Source of the DNA: Candidatus Brocadiaceae bacterium
GTDB taxonomy: Bacteria; Planctomycetota; Brocadiia; Brocadiales; Brocadiaceae
DNA length: 10,742 bases
Assembly (NCBI GenBank): GCA_024653795.1
Contig: JANLHY010000129.1
Location: forward strand, 1 to 10,742
Reading direction: 5' to 3'
The first letter of the stretch is position 1. Each line of letters opens with the position of its first letter. This document shows, piece after piece, positions 5,695 through 10,742 of this stretch. The notes below the pieces were generated by a model. It saw nothing but the letters and a program-made list of their open reading frames with translations, was not told where the DNA came from and did no database searches. The position numbers and the translations under genes were made by a program.

Positions 5695-6942
5695 ATGCAG
5701 GAACGACGAAGAGTCGTTATTACAGGCGTTGGCGCCGTTACACCTCTTGGGCTTGAGAAAAAACAAATCTGGTCGGCGCTCTGTGAAGGGAAAAGCGGCA
5801 TAACACCCATTACTTCTTTTGATACCTCTGCTCATGAAGTGCACTTCGGAGGCGAGGTCAGCGACTTTGATCCGACTAAATGGTTTGAGATTAAGGAGGC
5901 ACGCCGGTTAGATCGCTTTGCACAATTCGCTGTTGTTGCTGCAATCCTAGCGGTAGAGGATGCCGGGCTGAAATTGGAAGGCTTTGACCAGACGAGAATT
6001 GGGGTTGTGATTGGTTCCGGGATGGGAGGTTTGTTAGAGCTGGAGACCCAACATGGAATTCTCATCAATAAAGGGCCTTCCCGAATTTCTCCTTTCATGG
6101 TTCCTAAACTGATGGTCAACGCCGCATCGGCGCAGGTGGCAATACGATTTGGCTTAAAAGGCCCCAATTATGCATTGGTAACGGCGTGTACCACCGGTGT
6201 CAATGCTATAGGCGAAGCTGTCCGTATTATCCAAAGAGGCGATGCAGATATCATGATTGCCGGTAGTTCAGAGGCGGTAATCAGTCCTTTAGGTCTTGCC
6301 GGGTTTAGCGCTATGAAAGCGCTTTCTACCCGCAATGACGCCCCACAAAAGGCCAGCCGTCCGTTCGATAAAGACCGTGATGGTTTTGTCATTTCTGAGG
6401 GCGCCGGTATTATTGTGGTTGAAGAACTTGAGACAGCAAGGAAAAGGGGGGCAAATATCTATGCAGAAATACTGGGGTATGGACTCAATGGAGATGCATA
6501 TCATATTGCAGCGCCAGAACCAAATGGTAATGGTGCAATGCGATGTATGAGGAGCGCCCTTGAAGATGCACAGTGCAATTCTGAGGAAATTGATTATATT
6601 AATGCACATGCTACATCAACCCCAATCGGTGATAATATTGAAATAAAAGCCATAAAGAAGGTTTTTGGAGAGAATGCACACAAAATACCCATCAGTTCTA
6701 CAAAGTCCATGCTGGGTCATCAACTTGGCGCTTCGGGGAGCGTAGAAGCAATCATCTGCACCATGGTGATCAAGGAAGGGATTATTCCACCAACCATTAA
6801 TTATCAAACACCCGATCCTGAATGCTCAGGTCTGGATTTTGTCCCCAATGTTGCCCGTGAAAAAAAGAATATCAAGAAGGCTCTTTCCAATTCATTTGGT
6901 TTTGGCGGACACAACGCCAGCATCATATTGGGTAAATTGTAG
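5695..6942 (+). CDS. fabF: 3-oxoacyl-ACP synthase II (KAS II)
   Basis: FabF elongates acyl-ACP by decarboxylative condensation with malonyl-ACP. The 415-residue length is typical. The N-terminal RRVVITGVGAVTPLG is diagnostic. Catalytic Cys165 lies in VTACTTGVNAIG, His305 in NAHATSTPIGD, Lys337 in SSTKSMLGH with His342, and the gating/oxyanion loop is SNSFGFGGHNAS near residue 398. His305 is followed by Ala where many FabF proteins have Gly (NAHGTST), and GHQLGAS replaces the more common GHLLGAA; both look conservative. It starts 1 nt after the acpP stop with AGAGGA 11 nt upstream. It is the last gene of the + strand group and is convergent with the cyclase gene. Confidence 0.95.
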   Translation: MQERRRVVITGVGAVTPLGLEKKQIWSALCEGKSGITPITSFDTSAHEVHFGGEVSDFDPTKWFEIKEARRLDRFAQFAVVAAILAVEDAGLKLEGFDQTRIGVVIGSGMGGLLELETQHGILINKGPSRISPFMVPKLMVNAASAQVAIRFGLKGPNYALVTACTTGVNAIGEAVRIIQRGDADIMIAGSSEAVISPLGLAGFSAMKALSTRNDAPQKASRPFDKDRDGFVISEGAGIIVVEELETARKRGANIYAEILGYGLNGDAYHIAAPEPNGNGAMRCMRSALEDAQCNSEEIDYINAHATSTPIGDNIEIKAIKKVFGENAHKIPISSTKSMLGHQLGASGSVEAIICTMVIKEGIIPPTINYQTPDPECSGLDFVPNVAREKKNIKKALSNSFGFGGHNASIILGKL

Positions 6943-6960
6943 GATTTACCATTACACGTC

Positions 6961-6993
6961 GTATATGTGTTGATATGCTATACCATTTTTTTT
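6961..6993 (+). terminator. Possible weak terminator after fabF
   Basis: GTATA (6961-6965) can pair with TATAC (6979-6983), and a run of eight T (6986-6993) follows 2 nt later. The stem is short and AT-rich, so only the T-run and the position just after fabF support it. The rest of the 161-bp gap to the convergent gene holds only the opposite-strand terminator at 7048-7079. Confidence 0.3.
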
Positions 6994-7047
6994 AGCCATG
7001 TCCTTCAAACGTAATCTGCGCAACCTGTGGTTTCTGTTGTTATATTT

Positions 7048-7079
7048 AAAAACTTGCCCCCGATTGAATCTGTCGGGGG
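7048..7079 (-). terminator. Intrinsic terminator of the diguanylate cyclase gene
   Basis: On the - strand, CCCCCGA (7079-7073) pairs with TCGGGGG (7063-7057) around a 9-nt loop, followed after CAAG by TTTTT (7052-7048). It lies 25 nt beyond the stop of the leftward cyclase gene. On the + strand the stem has no T-tract, so it serves the - strand. Confidence 0.65.
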
Positions 7080-7103
7080 GAAGATAAATCTCTGATAAAG
7101 TTT

Positions 7104-9293
7104 TTAATCTGACTGAGCGGGTTTGTAACAGCAGACCTTGTTTCGGCCAGTCTCTTTTGCCACATATAGCGCTTCATCCGCCCTTTTTATGAGTCCCTCT
7201 GCATTGTCTGCGTCTTTAGGAAAACAGGCAACTCCGATACTTACAGATAATTGAGATCGTATTCCATCGTGCCTGATTGGGTATGCGTAAACAGTGGAAC
7301 GTATACGCTCTGCGAGTACAAGGGGATAAGAAGCAGCGTCAACTCTCAATATTACAGCGAATTCTTCGCCTCCATAACGCGCACATACATCAACGGTCCT
7401 GATTTGCGATTTTATTACATCAGCAACGGTCCTTAATACCTGGTCTCCAACCTGATGACCGTAGGTATCATTGAACTTCTTAAAATGGTCAATGTCGATC
7501 ACGAGAAGTGCGACCGTATAATGATAACGTTTCGAATCCTCAATCGTTTCATCCAATCTCTTGTGAAATTCCCTATGATTCAGTAAACCGGTAAGTCCAT
7601 CGGTAACGGCAAGCTGTTGTACTTGTCCATACAGTCTTGCATTTTCTATGGCAACAGACGCCTGATAGGTTATGGTAAGGAGAATTTCTTCGTCATCTAC
7701 CGTAAAGCGCTCATTATTAGCCTTGTTGGCCAGGAATAACCCGCCGCTTACCGTACTACTATTTGTTACGAGTGGTACGCCCAGAAGCGTACGGATCGGC
7801 GGGTGATTTTCTGGTAATTTTATAGAACGCCGATCCTTTGTTACATCATCTAATCGAATGGTTTGTCCTTTCTTTATCACTGCGCCTAAAAGCCCTTTTC
7901 CTGTGGGTTGTTCTTTAATCCGGCAGGGATTTGGCATTGAGACCTTGAAATATTTAATATCTTTACCGTTCTCATCTAATAGGGTCAAAACCCCCATTTC
8001 AGCATTAATTACCCTTCTGGAAATGTCAACAAGGTCTTGTAAAAGATGTTCTATCTCGATATGAGAATGTATCTCTACGGCTACATCATTAAGATACCTG
8101 AGCTGTTCAATCTTCCGTTTGATAGATGCGGTCATGATATTGAAGGTCTTTCCTAGCTGCCCAATCTCATCGCCATTGACAAAGGGTACTCGCTTTGCAA
8201 GATTACCACGGGCAATTTCTTTGGATATCAAGGCAAAGGTATGGATACGGTTTGTACTCAGACGACCAATGACAATAGATGCCACGATGACCACACAGGC
8301 GATAATACCGCTGATAATGCTTATGTAAAACATACTGGCATGAACAGGTTCAAGAAAGGTCGCTTCTGGTACGGTGCTGATGATTCGCCAGCCGTTATCC
8401 ATGACGCTGATTGCTGAATGATAGGTTCCTTTTCCTATAACGAGTCTATGCTGAAAATACCGGGGAGGCAATGGCATGGTTACGGCATCCATTACCTCTG
8501 GTATATCAGTTGACGCTATTTTCTTGATAGCACTTCCATACCGTTTTTCTTGTAAAATTTGTTCTTCAACTTCTGGTTTTAAAGGTATCCATGACTTGAA
8601 AATCAAGTCCCTTTTTGTTGAATGTGCAATACGCACCCCGTCTGAATTGGATAGTATCACTGCGTTTCCTGCACCCACCCTTCCGGTTTCTGTTTCAATA
8701 AGTTTCCACAATTCTTCTGCATCATACTGTGCTACCAGAACACCTGCTATCCCCCGATCAGTGTCGAGGGCAAGTTTATTTGTATACTTGATTGGTATAC
8801 TAAAGTATATAGATGGTTTACCTTCGTCTAGTGACGGTGCAGAAACGTATTTTTTCCCTTTCATTGCCTCAAAGAAAAGCGGTCTTGATCCAAAGTCAAT
8901 ATTAGGTGTATTGCTGGTACTTAGTACGACGTTACCCTCTGCATCCATAAGAGAAAAGGATAAAAAATCGGGATCCATGCGCAATTTAGCCCGAAGTGAG
9001 GAAATTGTCTGACGGGTAATGTGCGGCTGCTCTTGTACGTTCTTTAAAATACGGGTTAGTTGGGGTATATTGGCTATTCTGTAAAGGTGTTCGAATTTGT
9101 AATCTATGAAGCGATCAATAGAGGCTGCCACATTTTTGGACTGAACTTCCAGAACGTGTATTGTTTGTTCTGTTAGCTTGACTTTTCCTAAACTGTAAAA
9201 ACCATATGTGATGATAAAAAGTGGTAGTATGGATATAAGCAGGAAGATGATAAGGAGTTTTTTACCAATTGATAAATTTTTAAATAGGTTCAT
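7104..9293 (-). CDS. Membrane diguanylate cyclase: Cache-like sensor, HAMP, GAF, GGDEF
   Basis: Predicted to make cyclic-di-GMP from two GTP in response to an extracytoplasmic signal. With the ATG at 9293 the protein has 729 residues: TM1 about 13-33 (LLIIFLLISILPLFIITYGF); a sensor of about 280 residues resembling dCache, with GSRPLFFEAMKGKKYVS and GVLVAQYDAEELW; TM2 about 321-343; HAMP about 344-397 (NGDEIGQLGKTFNIM); GAF about 405-560 (GKGLLGAVIKKGQ, LLGVPL); GGDEF about 562-725. The active site is GGEEF (641-645), with TDGLTGLLNHREF and DIDHFKKFNDTYGHQVGDQVL, and RTVD five residues before GGEEF is an intact inhibitory I-site. Active, product-inhibited cyclase activity is expected. A GTG at 9359 would add 22 residues, but these are encoded within a repeat and precede a typical MNLFKNLSIGKKLL start, so ATG 9293 is chosen; its Shine-Dalgarno (GAAGAAG) is weak. 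The ligand is unknown. Confidence 0.93.
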   Translation of the reverse strand: MNLFKNLSIGKKLLIIFLLISILPLFIITYGFYSLGKVKLTEQTIHVLEVQSKNVAASIDRFIDYKFEHLYRIANIPQLTRILKNVQEQPHITRQTISSLRAKLRMDPDFLSFSLMDAEGNVVLSTSNTPNIDFGSRPLFFEAMKGKKYVSAPSLDEGKPSIYFSIPIKYTNKLALDTDRGIAGVLVAQYDAEELWKLIETETGRVGAGNAVILSNSDGVRIAHSTKRDLIFKSWIPLKPEVEEQILQEKRYGSAIKKIASTDIPEVMDAVTMPLPPRYFQHRLVIGKGTYHSAISVMDNGWRIISTVPEATFLEPVHASMFYISIISGIIACVVIVASIVIGRLSTNRIHTFALISKEIARGNLAKRVPFVNGDEIGQLGKTFNIMTASIKRKIEQLRYLNDVAVEIHSHIEIEHLLQDLVDISRRVINAEMGVLTLLDENGKDIKYFKVSMPNPCRIKEQPTGKGLLGAVIKKGQTIRLDDVTKDRRSIKLPENHPPIRTLLGVPLVTNSSTVSGGLFLANKANNERFTVDDEEILLTITYQASVAIENARLYGQVQQLAVTDGLTGLLNHREFHKRLDETIEDSKRYHYTVALLVIDIDHFKKFNDTYGHQVGDQVLRTVADVIKSQIRTVDVCARYGGEEFAVILRVDAASYPLVLAERIRSTVYAYPIRHDGIRSQLSVSIGVACFPKDADNAEGLIKRADEALYVAKETGRNKVCCYKPAQSD

Positions 9294-9329
9294 AGGTACT
9301 TCTTCATAACCCGAACGAGCCGGAAGAGT

Positions 9330-9424
9330 AACCACGGAAACACGGAAATAGGAAAACACGGAACAGAATATCCTATGCCATCATTCTTTTTTCTGTGTTT
9401 CCATTCTCCCGTGCTTCAGTGGTT
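9330..9424. repeat. Imperfect inverted repeat just upstream of the cyclase
   Basis: The left arm (9330-9363, AACCACGGAAACACGG...) and right arm (about 9390-9424, ending GTGCTTCAGTGGTT) are imperfect reverse complements of about 34 bp around a roughly 26-bp centre. The A/C/G-rich wording recalls the widespread 'accacggaaacacgg' intergenic repeats. It lies in the expected 5' leader of the - strand cyclase gene and creates a spurious upstream GTG start. Confidence 0.65.
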
Positions 9425-9443
9425 TTGGAATTGAGAAAAACAA

Positions 9444-9471
9444 AATATCATTTTTTTGCTGAAAATGTAAA
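9444..9471 (-). promoter_or_regulatory. Possible promoter of the cyclase gene
   Basis: On the - strand TTTACA (9471-9466) and GATATT (9449-9444) are 16 bp apart, within AT-rich DNA 150 nt upstream of the ATG. The -35 matches five of six and the -10 four of six consensus bases. The transcript would include the inverted repeat at 9330-9424. It is a weak match in AT-rich sequence. Confidence 0.3.
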
Positions 9472-9535
9472 AATTATTTTTAAAAGATACTAATTCCCTG
9501 CATAAACATTCGGTAAAGACGTTATGCACTGCCCA

Positions 9536-9612
9536 TTCCCCACTTCCGTGAGGACAAGTTTGTCATTCCCGAATGCTTCCCCGTTTTCACGAGGACAAGC
9601 TTATCGGGAATC
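9536..9612. repeat. Two diverged tandem copies of the 23-nt word
   Basis: 9536-9558 and 9577-9599 match at 18 of 23 positions, and all five differences are transitions. The second copy is the perfect inverted match of 5296-5318. Both are followed by an ATTCCCGA/TCGGGAAT pair (9565-9572 with 9604-9611), so copy 2 lies inside a stem-loop. Confidence 0.75.
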
Positions 9613-9636
9613 CACTGCCCATCAGCACACGCCTGG

Positions 9637-9661
9637 ATTCCCGCTAAAAACATGCGGGAAT
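9637..9661. repeat. ATTCCCGC/GCGGGAAT hairpin
   Basis: ATTCCCGC (9637-9644) and GCGGGAAT (9654-9661) are perfect 8-bp arms around a 9-nt AT-rich loop, inside CTGGATTCCCGC...GCGGGAATGACA. It fits the general form of ATTCCC-N-GGGAAT repeats such as neisserial dRS3, which are common in unrelated bacteria. Confidence 0.7.
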
Positions 9662-9773
9662 GACATGTGTAAGACGTATTTACCGAATGTTTACAATTTG
9701 TTGTTATAGACGCAATGCGTATATTCTCCCTCTGGCTGAATTGCTAGAAACACCTTTCTCATGACAATTTTTC

Positions 9774-10511
9774 TCACCTACCAACCTCCTTCCTCAGGAT
9801 CAAGGTAATACTAACCACGGCCCCATGGTCATCAAATAACTTTGTCATTCTGGTGTTGATGGATACAGGAGTCTGAGTGTTTGCCGGTAATATTTGGAAA
9901 TCAGTTGTTTTCTCACGGGTAGTCATGAGGGTATCCACAGAGACAGATAAGTTTATGCCGGACAGATGAGTCTGGAGGTCTATGTTTGCGGTATCCGTTT
10001 CATGGATATTCAGGAGTTCTTTTGCTGTTTGATTTATATGCGTAATTCTCCACTGTCCATCGGTAACAACCACGCCTTCTTCCAGCCCGGATAAGATCGA
10101 TTCGAGGACATTTGTTTCTTCCTCCTTTGCGGGTATTTGTCTCATACGCAGCAGTGCTTTTACCCTGGCAAGCAGTTCCGTTTTATTGAAGGGCTTGCTG
10201 ATAAAATCGTCAGCGCCTGCTTCAATGCCCTTGATCCGATCATCCATTTCATGCAGTGCGGTAATCATCACAATCGGTATGCTTTTTGTCGTTCCATTTG
10301 CCCGCAGTTTCTGGCATACCTCATATCCTGTGAGTTTGGGCATCATGATATCCAGTAATATTAAGTCGGGATTTTCTGACTTAGCTTTTTCCAGCGCTTC
10401 TTCACCGTCGTAAGCCTCGACCACATCAAATCCAGACGCGGTCAGGATAACCCGGAGTAATTTCACATTTTGTTTGATATCGTCCGCTACTAATATTTTT
10501 GCCTTGTTCAT
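9774..10511 (-). CDS. Response regulator: receiver plus PAS domain, no enzymatic output
   Basis: This is a 245-residue cytoplasmic signalling protein. The receiver domain (about 4-122) is intact: acidic pocket Asp10/Asp11, phospho-acceptor Asp54 in LILLDIMMPKLTGYEV, Thr84 in VMITALHE, Lys106 in FISKPFNK. The receiver resembles the first receiver of PleD-type proteins. A PAS domain follows (about 133-240: LESILSGLEEGVVVTDGQWRITHINQTAKELL), ending in SITLILRKEVGR, where PAS domains usually lead into a kinase or GGDEF; here the stop (TGA, 9776-9774) comes at once. It may signal by protein contact or feed another protein. Its ATG overlaps the stop of the upstream receiver gene (ATGA) and has no Shine-Dalgarno, so coupled translation is likely. 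Repeat DNA lies within about 80 bp downstream, so loss of an ancestral C-terminal output is possible, though the next frame shows no remnant. Confidence 0.88.
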   Translation of the reverse strand: MNKAKILVADDIKQNVKLLRVILTASGFDVVEAYDGEEALEKAKSENPDLILLDIMMPKLTGYEVCQKLRANGTTKSIPIVMITALHEMDDRIKGIEAGADDFISKPFNKTELLARVKALLRMRQIPAKEEETNVLESILSGLEEGVVVTDGQWRITHINQTAKELLNIHETDTANIDLQTHLSGINLSVSVDTLMTTREKTTDFQILPANTQTPVSINTRMTKLFDDHGAVVSITLILRKEVGR

Positions 10512-10742
10512 GTTTTTTTAATATATTTTTCTACGATGAGCGGCAGTTCCTGAATATTGATGGGTTTGCTGACGTAGGCATTGCAACCGGTGTCCAGAAT
10601 CTTTTGCTCATCTCCCTTCATGGCATAAGCGGTCACTGCGATAATGGGGATGTCCTTAGTAACTACGCTTGCCTTGATTTGCTTTATCAGGGTAAGTCCG
10701 TCGATGCCCGGAAGCTGGATGTCCATAAGGATAATATCCGGT
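10508..10742 (-). CDS. DivK-like receiver domain, C-terminal part (5' end outside window)
   Basis: The frame is open to the right edge; the residues before the first visible Met read PDIIL, so that Met is internal. Visible are the phospho-acceptor Asp in ILMDIQLPGIDGLTLIKQIK, the switch Thr in IIAVTAYAMKGDEQKIL, and the conserved Lys in CNAYVSKPINIQEL, ending in VEKYIKKT. AVTAYAMKGDE is strongly like DivK and like the receiver at the end of hybrid histidine kinases; which of the two applies depends on sequence beyond the window. The stop overlaps the ATG of the receiver-PAS gene by 4 nt, so both are one operon. A divK-pleD-like pairing fits the context. Confidence 0.85.
   Translation of the reverse strand, partial: PDIILMDIQLPGIDGLTLIKQIKASVVTKDIPIIAVTAYAMKGDEQKILDTGCNAYVSKPINIQELPLIVEKYIKKT

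Larger units (their letters stand above)
9503..9693. mobile_element. MITE-like element with 20-bp terminal inverted repeats
   Basis: TAAACATTCGGTAAAGACGT (9503-9522) is repeated inverted at 9674-9693 with one mismatch, bounding 191 bp without a credible gene. Both ends read TA outermost, which would suit a TA target duplication as in IS630/mariner-type elements. The inside is filled with other short repeats (two 41-bp-spaced copies at 9536-9612 and a hairpin at 9637-9661). No transposase is present, so it would be non-autonomous; it could also be a composite of REP-type repeats. Confidence 0.6.

Noticed and set aside
8476..9012. 178-codon + strand frame opposite the cyclase
   Set aside because: It is an antisense shadow of the cyclase sensor domain, which is clearly the coding strand.
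9524..9709. 61-codon + strand frame in the repeat-filled gap
   Set aside because: It consists of the tandem repeats and hairpin of the MITE-like element; no ribosome site.
9690..9777. 28-codon GTG frame overlapping the end of the receiver-PAS gene, with AAGGAGG just upstream
   Set aside because: The Shine-Dalgarno-like bases are simply codons of the receiver-PAS C-terminus; the peptide runs into repeat DNA and resembles nothing known.

Overview
The window looks like a chromosomal segment of a Planctomycetota bacterium, most likely an anammox (Brocadiales-type) genome. This rests on the order alaS-rpmF-plsX-fabH-fabD-acpP-fabF, on the protein style (an elongated L32, and a FabD with GLSLG in place of GHSLG) and on moderate GC with many intergenic palindromic repeats. 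It is an inference from recognition, not from a database search. Most of the window is ordinary housekeeping DNA; the unusual part is the repeat content of its three large intergenic gaps.

Left part (2-6942, all + strand): the 3' two-thirds of alaS; a 408-bp gap with a hairpin cluster flanked by a 26-bp direct repeat, followed by a good sigma70-like promoter; then rpmF, plsX, fabH and fabD packed closely (4-nt gap, 47-nt gap, 7-nt overlap). A 365-bp gap made of nested inverted repeats and an intrinsic terminator follows, then acpP and fabF (1-nt gap). PlsX makes acyl-phosphate for phospholipid synthesis. FabD makes malonyl-ACP, FabH starts chains, AcpP carries them and FabF elongates them. 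The usual fabG is absent between fabD and acpP, where the repeat block sits.

Right part (7104-10742, all - strand, convergent with fabF): a membrane diguanylate cyclase (Cache-like sensor, HAMP, GAF, GGEEF with RxxD inhibitory site), a 480-bp gap full of repeats, then a two-gene response-regulator unit reading leftward. That unit is a DivK-like receiver cut by the window end and, overlapping it by ATGA, a receiver-PAS protein with no recognisable enzymatic output. The set suggests phosphorelay and cyclic-di-GMP signalling.

Repeats: a 23-nt word in the fabD-acpP gap occurs again, inverted and perfect, in the gap upstream of the cyclase, so the two gaps were seeded by the same repeat family. 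The second gap also has a MITE-like 191-bp element with 20-bp terminal inverted repeats. I see no tRNA, rRNA, CRISPR array, transposase or phage gene, and no convincing new multi-gene system.
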